From contig JAQFVV010012404.1 of assembly GCA_028023455.1 (NCBI GenBank), positions 12,573,421 to 12,637,420 on the forward strand: a stretch of DNA of 64,000 nt, in the 5' to 3' direction. The DNA is from Epiperipatus broadwayi (lineage: Eukaryota; Onychophora; Udeonychophora; Euonychophora; Peripatidae). Under the pieces are notes generated by a model. The model was not told the origin of the DNA. It did no database searches and saw only the letters and a list, made by a program, of their open reading frames with translations. The translations under genes were made by a program, and so were the position numbers. Position 1 is the first letter of the stretch, and every line of letters begins with the position of its first letter. Positions 12,249 to 25,844 of this stretch are shown here, piece after piece.

Positions 12249-13023
12249 ATATATATATACACAGATACACATACACCCATAAACATATGTATATATATAC
12301 AAATCTACATATACATATATAAATACATATATACACAACTTACATATAAATTACATATTTATAAAATATACAAAAAATATATCCAATACACAATTTTTTA
12401 AAATTATTACCTTTTAAAAACTATTTTATTTTTACTTTTAATTTTTTTAAAAATTCTTTTAAATATTGCCCTTTTATTATTTCTTTATCAATATTATTTT
12501 ATAATTTTCCTTTCATTGTTTTCTATTATCTATCTTGTTTAATTATTATCTAATATATAATATCTCTTTTACTTTAATATCTATAATTTTAATTATTTAA
12601 CTATTACCTTTTTATTATTTCTAATTTATATTTTTCTCTTCAATAATACATACCTTTATCAAACCTTCTCTTCTTTAAAAATAACAGATTTTTTCAAATT
12701 TCCTACCTTTTTCTTCCTTTAAAAAAACTTCCTCTGTTATCAGTTTTACAAAAATTATAATTCTATTAAAAAAATTAAAACTTACAAACCTTTATATTTA
12801 TATTTCAAAGCAAACTTTATTAGGCAAAAATGGTTATATTATATCAGGTAATACATTGTATCAAACATAATATACTAGGATACATCTTGAAATACAGAAA
12901 AAAATCTTTTCTTTTCCTTAACCATTAGAGTTTTTTGTAATTCCTGCAGATTTAGATATTTCAGTTCTTATTGTGGGTTCATTTCAGCTTTCCATTTTCC
13001 TGAATTTGTATTTAATTTATCTA
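12249..13023. other. AT-rich spacer and 3' tail of a LINE
   Basis: TA/CA-rich simple sequence to about 12370, then T-rich DNA. The part nearest 13023 is probably the 3' untranslated region of the minus-strand LINE to its right. Confidence 0.4.
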
Positions 13024-13404
13024 TTATAGTGCGGCTTTTATTTTAAAAAGAGACCAAGTGGCAGCAAAAATGTCTGGTGGTGCAAGAAGATTGTCCCTTT
13101 CCTTAAGTTTTTCTAGTTTATTATGATATGGATTAGGGTGTCTTCTTGGATTGTTTCCTAAAGTGAAAGCACATCTGGTACACCATAAGATATATATACT
13201 GAAAGTTGCTGCACATATTATTGGTATTTTGTTTTCTTTAAATGCCTTTAGCATTTTTTCTATTGTGGTTTCACTTTTTCTATAATTATTCAACATCAGT
13301 TGTCTGACTTTCTCTAAGCCTCTACAGTGATGTATCAAATGTTCTTGTGTTTCTTCTTCCCGGTGACCCAAAGCACACATTGGATCATTAAAAAAATCAT
13401 CCAA
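13024..13404 (-). pseudogene. LINE C-terminal domain with Cys/His motif
   Basis: An open frame of 126 codons carries CALGHREEETQEHLIHHC, a degenerate CxxC-Hx-HxxxC arrangement (second Cys replaced by Gly) like the zinc-binding region after the reverse transcriptase in many I/Jockey-group LINEs. It then has TFSIYILWCTRCAF and LEKLKERDNLLAPP, ending TWSLFKI. The same sequence order occurs at 45.0-45.4 kb, so this is the conserved tail of one LINE family. It is the downstream part of the element whose reverse transcriptase lies at 13.8-14.6 kb, but the two are separated by about 400 bp of homopolymer-rich sequence. Confidence 0.75.
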
Positions 13405-13800
13405 AAAAAAAAAATTGTGGTGGGGGTAGTAAATTAAATTTAATGAAAAAAAAAAAAAAATATATTTATTATTATAATTTTTTTTTTTTTTTTTGTTATT
13501 TTATATTTTTTTTTCCTATTTCTATTACCGTTTTATTATTTTTTTTTTTTTTTGTTAGAAAATAATAAATTCCAAATTAAAAAAATTTTATTTATTTGTT
13601 TGTTGTTTTTTATATTTAATTTTTTTATTTTTAATAATTAATGAATTTATAAATTATATAGTTAAAGGGGGGGTGTTTTGGTGGGGTTTCTTTTTTTTTT
13701 TTTTATTTTTGGAAAACTCCTAAAAATGGGAATCAGGAGATTTACTGTTTTTTGTGTGTAGAAAGTTTGTATTGCATGCAGTCCAAGGTCATTCCATCTT
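13405..13800. other. Homopolymer-rich, low-complexity insert
   Basis: Runs of A, T and G (A14-15, T13-15, G7) with little other sequence separate the two coding parts of the minus-strand LINE. The texture is unlike both neighbours and may be low-quality assembly (see findings). Confidence 0.5.
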
Positions 13801-13814
13801 GTTGGTTGATTTAG

Positions 13815-14590
13815 TCACTTTATTGAAATTGCTACTACTTTTCTGTTCCATAATAGTTTATTACATAGTGAGTTAACTGACTTTGTAAATTGTTTTGTAA
13901 AAATAATTATTGGCAGGTAGTATGTTATTTTGGTCATTATAAGTTGATTAAACAGTGATAATTTTGCATAGAGTGAGAGATACCATCTGGAGAGGGTTGT
14001 TATGATTCTTTCTGCTTCGATTTTGAGCTTATTTTGTATATTCCTTTTCATCTGACTCATTCCCAAGTGGAAAGGAAAATCCAGAAAATTACTGGGTTTA
14101 CCTTGATAAACTTGTGTATCAGTTTTCCCTGTGTATATTGACCATGCTCCTGACTTATTGATGTTAATTTTTAATTTGAACTTTTTTGTGTAGTCTTCTA
14201 TTATTTCCTGTAGTGTATGTATTTGCTTCTTTGAGTTTAAAAATACTGTGACATTATCCATATAAGATATGCAGAGAATGTATGCATTTGTGTTTGATAC
14301 TTGAAATCCTTGGATTTTTTTTATTGATTTGCTCTAGTAGTGGGTTTAAATAAAAGGTAAATAGCAGTGTGCTTAGTTGAGAACCTTGTGGGATTGATTG
14401 GCCGGGATTGAATGATGATGTGGATCTTCCATTTAGCATGATGTGTATTTCTCTATTTAGAAGCAAATTGTCTATTGTATATAATATTGATTTAGGTATC
14501 TGTGTTTTTTTAAGCTGGCTCAATAGTGTTTCTATTGGCAACGAGTCAAAGGCATTTTATTAACAATATTTACAAATCTTTACCTATATT
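13815..14590 (-). pseudogene. LINE reverse transcriptase fragment
   Basis: Reading the minus strand, about 14560-14254 gives AFDSLPIETLLSQLKKTQ, then IMLNGRSTSSFNPGQSIPQG and a hydrophobic run, the blocks before the catalytic box. A frameshift leads to the frame at 14261-13815 with YMDNVTVFL, in the place of the YxDD catalytic box (second Asp changed to Asn), then KLKININKSGAWSI and a thumb-like region ending LCNKLLWN. Upstream reverse transcriptase blocks are missing because the fragment ends at the ATT/AAT array. It shares motifs with the fragment at 1-624. The element is dead because of the frameshift, the lost Asp and the 5' truncation. Confidence 0.8.
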
Positions 14591-14620
14591 CACATATTAT
14601 AACTTTTATCATACTTATTC

Positions 14621-18393
<3,773 letters not shown>

Positions 18394-18397
18394 ATAT

Positions 18398-18482
18398 TGA
18401 AGCAATGGATCTGAAGCCCGATCCATGCTTCACATCTTCCTATAAACTTAATTAGTATTGTAGACCTGAATTAAGTTTATAG
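18398..18482. repeat. Two hairpins at the LTR terminus
   Basis: The first 35 nt fold as TGAAGC(A)ATGGATC against GATCCATGCTTCA (18398-18432). Eight bases later CTATAAACTTAATT (18440-18453) pairs perfectly with AATTAAGTTTATAG (18469-18482). Both are identical in the 3' LTR (25845-25879 and 25887-25929). Confidence 0.9.
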
Positions 18483-18747
18483 TTCAATATCAGCAGGGTT
18501 TTGCATTAGAGTTAAAAATAATTATGCTTATCAAATGTGTATTACATTTAAATATTTTGTTTTAAATAAATTTCATTCTATTAATAAAAATTGCTTAACC
18601 TATTAGTCAAACATATATATACATCTAGCGTATATATATGAGTTAATGCAAAATTCTGCTGAAATAAAATGCTTATTCTACTATAAAAAAATAATAATAT
18701 ATTGTTGTTAAAATTTTGTTAAAATATTTAGTATGATTTGATTTTGA

Positions 18748-18945
18748 GATAAGCCCGCCAACATTTTCTAAAAGAATGTATAGTTTTGATTAGTGAGCCA
18801 TTCAAGTCTAATTAAAGATGGCCTTCTCTTTCTTTCTTTTTAATTAATAGAATTCAAACTTTAAAGAAAGAAATCTAGAGTAAAAAAGTAAAAGTTATTT
18901 TTAGAAAATGTTATTTTGAAACAAAGGAGCATGGGGAGGCTTATC
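18748..18945. repeat. Nested inverted arms in U3
   Basis: GATAAGCC (18748-18755) and AACATTTTCTAAAA (18760-18773) are mirrored by TTTTAGAAAATGTT (18899-18912) and GGCTTATC (18938-18945). The right arm has about 20 extra bases between the two blocks. The structure looks like a foldback insertion captured in U3, or a regulatory hairpin. Confidence 0.7.
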
Positions 18946-18991
18946 AAGATCTCAGATCATACAAACAATAGAAGGTAGCTGACAGAGAGGG

Positions 18992-18999
18992 TATAAATA
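18992..18999 (+). promoter_or_regulatory. TATA box of element 2 LTR
   Basis: TATAAATA in the context GAGGGTATAAATAGAAG. The 3' LTR copy is at 26440-26447. Start of transcription is predicted near 19017-19025. Confidence 0.75.
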
Positions 19000-19015
19000 G
19001 AAGTGAGAACAAAAG

Positions 19016-19375
19016 ACTAAATTATTCAGATTTTTCTTTTTGAAGGAGTCAGATTATTATTCAGATTTTTCTTTTTGAAGGAGTCAGATTTCAGATTTTT
19101 CCTTTGGAAGGATTCAGTATTCAGATTTTCCCTTTGAAGGATTCAGATTATTCAGATTTTCCTTTTGAAGGATTCAGTTGATTCAGATTTTGCTTTTGAA
19201 GGATTCATTCAGAGTTTTCTTGCTGGTTATTCCAAGTTTTCTTGAGAGTGCATTCATATTTCTTTTTGGAGAACTCTCTCCGATTTGCTTCACATTTAGC
19301 TTGTGCTCCAAAAAGTTATACAGCTGTCGTTTTCAAATAATGGAGAAGTTTGAACATGCTCCAGTTAAAAGCCAT
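19016..19375 (+). repeat. Imperfect repeat block, divergent between LTRs
   Basis: About six copies of a 27-34 bp unit, roughly ATTCAGATTTTYCTTTTGAAGG, followed by a unique part. The counterpart in the 3' LTR (about 26464-26800) has the same motif but differs in unit order, length and many single bases. Confidence 0.85.
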
Positions 19376-19399
19376 AGTATTTTGAAGGAAATGAATATG

Positions 19400-19437
19400 C
19401 TCGGCTAGGCAAATAAATAGCTTTGCCTATCACCGAG
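19400..19437 (+). terminator. Poly(A)-signal hairpin
   Basis: GGCAAA (19408-19413) pairs with TTTGCC (19422-19427) around an 8-nt loop, extended by CTCGG (19400-19404) with CCGAG (19433-19437). AATAAA lies at 19412-19417 at the stem-loop boundary. The same hairpin is in the 3' LTR at 26819-26856, where it would set the RNA 3' end. Confidence 0.75.
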
Positions 19438-20655
19438 GTTCCTGAATACCATCCAAAATGCCATAGTATCCACTCAATAGTCATCTGAACTCTGTGCCGT
19501 GTCTGGAGGACTTTTTGTGAAACCATGCTACTGATTTCCACTTTCCTTGTCCGGTCGAACACATCTCATCAGACGGATCAAGCTACGCCCGTCGATGGAA
19601 CATGACCAAGGAATAAGGACGGTAATCATATCTCTCCTCATGAACTATTCATTATGCTACCCTTTTTGTCCATACTTTTTATAATTGCTTTCTTGAATAT
19701 TTATGAAATGTTTGCTTAATGATATTTATAATGTAACTATTTTTATTAGACTAGTTAGATATATGTAGATGTGATCATCTACTTAGATATTTAACCCCTT
19801 TTCTTCGCTATTCTTCATTACTCCCATGTGTAAATATTTTAATTTCATTGCGGTTAAGTTTATTAGTTAATTGTTCATATAAAAATCCCTTTCCAGTTTT
19901 ATTCATACTTGTAAAATTTAGTACGAGTAAGTTTCTTTTTTTTCTGTTTTGTTGTTTGCCAATTTGATCTCCTCGATAACGCTTCTTTTGTTCGCCATTA
20001 GCTTCTTACGTATGTCAGATTTAGCGATATACATCTTAAATGGTTTTAAACTCTGTTTTAGTGCAAAGCAATTAGAAACTGCTTTGCGGAAAATTTTTAT
20101 TATTACACATTGTCGAGCAGATTCGAGTTGACAATGTTTAATAAAACTGGGAAGGAAAGATTTAGACCGCAAGTATATTAATCGGATTTTCATTGTCTCA
20201 TTAGTTATTCAGAAATTTCGGGGAATAGCGAAGGCCATTAAATTATTAATAATATTTCAAATGTCATTTATTAAAGATATTTATTTCACTAAAAAGCTTG
20301 CGTTTGCTAGTTATCTTTTAATGCTTTGTTTTACTTTCAAATGATCCAGGCACGCAGAACACATATTTCTAAGTATTTTTGCAATTTAACTATTTAAGCT
20401 CCGCAGGTGGTTTTGTCCATGTATCCCGCTGATGCTAAGCTCGTGGCTCGGGAAGAAAATATCTATGCGTGTCTCAGATAGTGTTGTTGGTTCGTGGGTT
20501 AGTCTCGAGAATATACGAAGAGGGCAGGGGTCATAGTATTCTTGATTTAATATCTCGCGTATGAGTGGCCCCGAGGTACCTTCGCCTAGTATTCGAACTG
20601 GGTTAAGCCAACATACATCATCTGACCGTCACAGTAGATTTTTTTTTCCGCATTC

Positions 20656-20673
20656 TGGCGCCCAACATGGGGC
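20656..20673 (+). promoter_or_regulatory. Primer-binding site of element 2 (Lys-type)
   Basis: TGGCGCCCAACATGGGGC, one base away from the classical tRNA-Lys primer site. It is separated from the LTR by a 22-nt spacer containing T9. Confidence 0.9.
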
Positions 20674-21951
20674 TATTCGAAATTTTCCACACCCTGTAGG
20701 CAGCGTTTATGTTTTAAATAATAGTATATATGTAGAATTTTTTTTGTCCTCGGATTTGTACGCATATATATAGTGATTGTTTTAGATAACACGAATAATT
20801 GTTAGTTATGCGTGAATTTTTTGCTTCAAGTTGTCGCAGTGGGATGTATGTCATTTTTTAAAAAAAAATTACTACCCTGAGAAGTTAGTTTTAGTTTAAT
20901 ATAGTTATATAAAAATATACGTATAATTTTTCCGAGTTTTGTTTCCTAATGAGAGCAAATGTCATTTTTTTAATTAATTAAAAAGTTGAATGTCTATAAG
21001 GTAAAAAAAAAAAAAATTTTTTCCCCAAGTTTTAAATTGCTAAAATGAATGTTTTACGTTTAGAAAAGTTAACATTCCGTTAGTTGTTTTATATATATAT
21101 ATAAGGAGAATAAAATATCAGAGTTATAGAAATTTTTTTTTCCGAATGAGTAGTTTTGTCATGGCCAGTCGCCATATTGTTGTTTGTCTTATAAAGTATA
21201 TCGCTTCGATGAGGCGGAAGTGTCAAATATATAACCACCCGCCCTCCCTTAAAATAGCTTTCGTACTTTATGTTACTTTAGTACTACTTAAACATGAGAA
21301 GTTTTGAAATAATAATGTTTTTCGAAATATAACATATATACGATAGTGTTAATATTTTAGTAAAAATTAAAAATAGATAATAAAAAAAAATTTTCCGTTT
21401 GTATAAATTTTTGTGAAGATCTAAGAGATAACATTTTTCCATTAATAGAAAGTTTTTCGAAGATCAAAAAGTTTTGATAAGTTCAAATTAACACGTGTCA
21501 ACATACGGTGTTAGCAAATATTTTTTTCACTTTTTCTGCATTTCGTTTTTATATATAATGAATAATTTTAATCATGCAAAATTTTTTTTTACTTTTAAAT
21601 ATTTTGCAGTTACGTTTCCTCGCAAATATATAAGTATAAGTTTCGTAAATATCAAATTTAATTTTCAACTTAATACAAAGTAAATGCGTATGTTCGTTTA
21701 ATAAATATATATATATTAAAGTATTTTTGCATAACATATATGTCAGCCACCTTTAGTTAAGATTTTTTTTCTTCTCTCAATTCGGATTATGCTATTGAAT
21801 CATTTATTGAGTAACCGTTAGGTGAAGCCCCTTTGAAGTAACCGTTAGGTGAAGCCCTTGTTTTTTAGTGATCGTTTATGAAGATTCTTTTAGTAACCGT
21901 TTAGGTGAAGACCCCTTACACTTTAGAGTTTAGAATTGCTGAGTAGCCTGA
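20674..21951 (+). other. Long leader of element 2
   Basis: About 1.3 kb with no usable open frame. It holds repeated AT-rich blocks (ATATACGTATA, TTTTTCCGA, GTCATTTTTT). In related elements this place should hold the N-terminal half of gag, which is absent here. Confidence 0.7.
21810..21920 (+). repeat. Four imperfect direct repeats before gag-pol
   Basis: AGTAACCGTTAGGTGAAGCC occurs at 21810 and 21838, a degenerate copy AGTGATCGTTTATGAAGATT near 21867, and AGTAACCGTTTAGGTGAAGA near 21892. They lie 100-200 bp before the coding start. Function unknown; a packaging or translation-control site is possible. Confidence 0.85.
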
Positions 21952-22017
21952 AATAATAGGTCTACGTCTGCAACCAGAGACTGGTGGAACACTCTGTCTA
22001 TACAACCACAAACATTT

Positions 22018-25000
22018 ATGGAATATGAGAATGCGATGATGTCAATGTATTGGAGTGCAGAGCGGCAGGAAGGTTTGATGTATTCCATAATGCATGAAAG
22101 ATACCCAGCTAACCATCAAGAGACTTATGCTCAGTTTTTTGTTAGGCAGGTAAATCGAATTAAAGCCCTAAGTGCATTCAATTATCCAGAAATGCAGATA
22201 GTAAGGATGATTAGGCACAACATGCCACTCTGGATAAGGAAAATATTAATAAGCAGTCAAGTGCAAGATATTGAAGGTACAACTCGTATACTAACGGCTA
22301 TCGAATATGAATATCTTGATGAAGACAGAAATGAAAAGGAGGTAAAATTTCAAAATAAATCTATTGCCAAACAAAAGAGTACAAACCTGTCAAGAGTAGA
22401 AAATAGAGAAGCTGTGCAATCCCATACAGCAATTGTACAACAAAAGGATAACGAAGACATAGGCACAAATTCAAACCCAGTCATTCAAGTAACCATAAAC
22501 GACAATGAAATACAAGCATTAGTTGACTCTGGCAGTCAAGTATCTATCATATCAAAAAAACTAGCCATGGAATATGAAAGCAACCCAAAATACTTAAAGT
22601 TTCCCATGCGCCCTATCCAGTTAACTCTGGCAAATGGAAGAAAAATGAATAGTGAACGATACCAAATGTGGTTGGAGATGAAAATTAGCGGTAAATGTTT
22701 TAATCATGCCTTCTTAGTAATGGAGGGTTTGTTGTATGACTTAGTATTAGGTTCAGATTTCCTTCAGCAGTATCAAGGGATCATACATTACCCAATGAGG
22801 AAATGTATGTTAGAAGGCATACAAGTCCCATTTACAATAGTGGCTCAAGAGAATCACCCCATTGGCAGTTGTGTTATACAAGCGATCGATGAGGAAATGA
22901 TAAAACAAAAAGTGGGCATATCAATGATTAGGAATAATGAGCATAGTCAGCAGTTGCAACAAATTTTACAAAGATATGCAGCGGTATTTTCTGGCGTACC
23001 AGGAAAAATTAGAGGGTACACTCACCGAATTAGGCTTAGAGAGGAATCGTACCACCAAACAAAAACATACCCTATCCCGTTCCAATACAAAGAGGAAGTG
23101 GATAAACAAATAAAGCAGATGCTGGAATGGGATATTATTGAACGGGCCCCTTCACCCTACAATAACCCATTGATTGTAATCAAGAAGAAAAACGGAAATG
23201 TGCGTTTGTGTTTAGATGCGCGTCGCTTAAATAATGTGACCATTCCGGAACGTGATGTGCCGCCACCAATGCATGAAACGTTTGTGCAGCTCGCAGGGAA
23301 GACTGTATTCTCGACCATGGATATGACAGCAAGTTATTGGCAAATGCCGTTGGACCAACGCGATAGAAAGTATACGGCATTTCGTTACAATGGCCAGACT
23401 CACGTGTTCAAGAGGGTTCCATTCGGTTTAATTAATAGTGGAGCAGGCCTCATGAGATGTTTGAAGAATGTTTTATCTCCTCAAATACAGGAACACATGG
23501 TGTGTTACGTGGACGATATCGTGATCGCCTCAAAGGACATCGATGAGCATTTGCGTCATTTGGAAAGCTTCTTTCGTGAATGCATACGTGAAAATATAAC
23601 CATCAACATGGAAAAGAGTTTTTTTGCAGTGGAAGAAATTGAATTTTTGGGCCATGTTGTAAATAGTCAAGGTGTCAAACCCCATCCTGCAAAAATAGAA
23701 GCTATAAAGAATTTTCCAACTCCCACCAACCAGAAGCAGGTTCGAGCATTTCTGGGATTGTGTAATTTCTATCACCGCTTCTATCCTAGATTTGCTTATG
23801 ACACCACACAGCTAATTGAATTAATAAAGAAGAGTAGTAAAAAATGGGAATGGAAAGAGAGGCATGAGCAAGAAATGTCTAAAGTAAAAGATAAGTTCTT
23901 GGAAACAGTAATGTTATACCATCCGGATTTTTCTCGCCCCTTTTACCTTCAAACAGATAGCAGTAGGCAAGGCTTGGGTGCTGTGTTGTTTCAAATTGGT
24001 GATAAAAATGAGCATCAAGTGTTATACTTTATTAGTCGGACGTTGAGAGGGGCAGAAAAGCATTATACAACAACTGAGCAGGAGACATTAGCAATAGTGT
24101 GGGCATGCCAGAAACTGAAACAGTTTTTGTTGGGATCAGAAGTGGTAATCATAACTGACCACAAATGTTTGGAATTTCTGAACAAGAGCTTTTTAAACAA
24201 TGACAGATTGATAAGGTGGAGCCTGATTCTTCAACAGTTTCGGTATAGTGTCATTTATTGCCCTGGATCACAGAATATTGTGGCTGATATTTTAAGCCGC
24301 CACCCTATGCCCATGGCTGCTCAGAATCCAGATTTAGGAAACCAGGCAATGAAGATAATGACAACCACAGCAGAAAAAACAGTGGAATCTCACCTCCAGA
24401 ATTTAGCGTATTGGCAGTCCCAGGATGCTCAATATAAGAAAATAATTAACATTATTACATCTAAGATGGCAGCCAGTAGGCACTATAATCAATACAGAAT
24501 CACAGATGGGATCCTTCAGATTAATACCAAAAGCCCTCACAATCCATGGAAAGTCATAATACCTCACAAATTGAGACACCAAATTATTACCCACATCCAT
24601 CAGTCGGTGGGACATTATGGTCCTCGGAAAGTAGAAGAAGCAATAAAATGTCAATTTTATTGGCCAGGGATGTACTCACAGATCTTACGTGTGTTGAAAA
24701 CCTGTGAGATTTGTGCTCGGAGCAAGGCACCAAATCGATCGTATGCAGGAGAGCCACAACCGATCCTCGCATCTAAACCAAATGAGCTGCTAGCTGTAGA
24801 TCATTATGGCCCATTACCGATGTTTCGACGATTCCAATATCTATTTGTCACGTATGATGTGTTTTCAAAGTACGTGAAAGCATACCCAGTAAGGACAGCA
24901 AACGCTAGAGGAGCAATAAAGGCACTTCGGGAAAAACAGTTGCCAGAAGTTGGAAAACCCCAGATAGTGATATCTGATCATGGCACAGCATTTACATCCA

Positions 25001-25602
25001 AAGAATGGAAGACATGGATGGCTAAACAAGGAATTCATCATAGGCTAACTTCCATTAGAAATCCACAGGCTAACCCTTGTGAAAGAGTCATGCGAGAAAT
25101 AGGGCGACTCTTTAGGACATATATACCAACCAACCATCGGGACTGGGTAAATAAAACCGAAAAGGTGGTACAATATATTAACAACACAATGAATGAGTCG
25201 ACAGGATTTACTCCAACTCGCCTGCATTATGGGAAAGAATGTCCTCAGTTATTTAAAACCAAAATGCCGATGGAAGAGGAGAAGATAGATAAACTACAAG
25301 ATCAAAAGATAGCATATGAACGATTAAAACGGGCTGCGCTGCACCGGAAAAATAAAAAACGAAACCAGCAATATCAATTCAGGCAAGGGGAGCAAGTATG
25401 GCTGAGAGACCCTAGGCCAAGTAATACATTGCGGAAAGAATTCAAAAAGTTTTTCCCAATATATCAAGGGCCATACACATTGAAAAAGGAATGCGGGAGA
25501 AATGCGTTCCTTTTGGAAGATAATAACGGCATAAAAGGAGTATACAATGCCAGAAACTTAAAACCTTGCATACCACCGGACCCCGGAAAATATGCAAATT
25601 AA
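22018..25602 (+). CDS. pol: Truncated Gag-Pol polyprotein, Ty3/Gypsy
   Basis: 1194 codons from the first ATG. Residues 1-110 are the C-terminal part of a Gypsy capsid (YWSAERQEG, PANHQETYAQFF). The protease has D170-S-G and LGSDFL. Reverse transcriptase carries D435 (STMDM) and YVDD at 497-500. RNase H has D647, E687/E689, D714 and D757 (VADILSR). Integrase has a zinc domain H861/H866-C896/C899, the triad D928, D987 and E1022 (34 residues between the last two), and a GPY-like tail near residue 1165. All catalytic residues are present. The same frame is open back to 21952 and still reads gag-like (RDWWNTLSIQPQTF), so the ATG may not be the true start and translation could depend on splicing, recoding or a lost upstream gag. 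No zinc knuckle lies between capsid and protease. Confidence 0.96.
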   Translation: MEYENAMMSMYWSAERQEGLMYSIMHERYPANHQETYAQFFVRQVNRIKALSAFNYPEMQIVRMIRHNMPLWIRKILISSQVQDIEGTTRILTAIEYEYLDEDRNEKEVKFQNKSIAKQKSTNLSRVENREAVQSHTAIVQQKDNEDIGTNSNPVIQVTINDNEIQALVDSGSQVSIISKKLAMEYESNPKYLKFPMRPIQLTLANGRKMNSERYQMWLEMKISGKCFNHAFLVMEGLLYDLVLGSDFLQQYQGIIHYPMRKCMLEGIQVPFTIVAQENHPIGSCVIQAIDEEMIKQKVGISMIRNNEHSQQLQQILQRYAAVFSGVPGKIRGYTHRIRLREESYHQTKTYPIPFQYKEEVDKQIKQMLEWDIIERAPSPYNNPLIVIKKKNGNVRLCLDARRLNNVTIPERDVPPPMHETFVQLAGKTVFSTMDMTASYWQMPLDQRDRKYTAFRYNGQTHVFKRVPFGLINSGAGLMRCLKNVLSPQIQEHMVCYVDDIVIASKDIDEHLRHLESFFRECIRENITINMEKSFFAVEEIEFLGHVVNSQGVKPHPAKIEAIKNFPTPTNQKQVRAFLGLCNFYHRFYPRFAYDTTQLIELIKKSSKKWEWKERHEQEMSKVKDKFLETVMLYHPDFSRPFYLQTDSSRQGLGAVLFQIGDKNEHQVLYFISRTLRGAEKHYTTTEQETLAIVWACQKLKQFLLGSEVVIITDHKCLEFLNKSFLNNDRLIRWSLILQQFRYSVIYCPGSQNIVADILSRHPMPMAAQNPDLGNQAMKIMTTTAEKTVESHLQNLAYWQSQDAQYKKIINIITSKMAASRHYNQYRITDGILQINTKSPHNPWKVIIPHKLRHQIITHIHQSVGHYGPRKVEEAIKCQFYWPGMYSQILRVLKTCEICARSKAPNRSYAGEPQPILASKPNELLAVDHYGPLPMFRRFQYLFVTYDVFSKYVKAYPVRTANARGAIKALREKQLPEVGKPQIVISDHGTAFTSKEWKTWMAKQGIHHRLTSIRNPQANPCERVMREIGRLFRTYIPTNHRDWVNKTEKVVQYINNTMNESTGFTPTRLHYGKECPQLFKTKMPMEEEKIDKLQDQKIAYERLKRAALHRKNKKRNQQYQFRQGEQVWLRDPRPSNTLRKEFKKFFPIYQGPYTLKKECGRNAFLLEDNNGIKGVYNARNLKPCIPPDPGKYAN

Positions 25603-25844
25603 AAATAGATACATACCATGTTAGACTAAATACAACACAGACCCGATTTAAGACACAGAAGATTGAATTATGGATAAACCGTTAGATATAATAAAGTAAA
25701 GAAAACACCGTAGGTAGCAACAAATTAAATATTACAGCAAATAAAGAGTAGGTTTGAACTCACCTGGCACAAATTCTTACCTCTGACCTGAAGCAACAGC
25801 ATTTTTTTTTAACATTTTTTTTTTGCTCACTAACTATTGGGAAA
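25603..25844 (+). other. 3' non-coding end of element 2
   Basis: No envelope frame. It ends with T9 (25802-25810) and T10 (25815-25824), then exactly 20 nt to the LTR. The only purine run next to the LTR is GGGAAA, short for a polypurine tract. Confidence 0.8.

Larger units (their letters stand above)
18398..20633 (+). repeat. 5' LTR of element 2
   Basis: 2236 bp, TGAAGC...GTCACA. It has two terminal hairpins, a U3 with nested inverted arms, a TATA box (18992-18999), a six-unit imperfect repeat block downstream of it, a poly(A)-signal hairpin (19400-19437), then about 1.2 kb before the PBS. If the TATA box and AATAAA are used, U3 is about 0.62 kb, R about 0.4 kb and U5 about 1.2 kb, an unusually long U5. 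Confidence 0.95.

Noticed and set aside
23180-23380. Antisense frames inside gag-pol (also 23530-23775, 24403-24654, 24587-24772, 25045-25227)
   Set aside because: They overlap the intact pol frame and show no motif.
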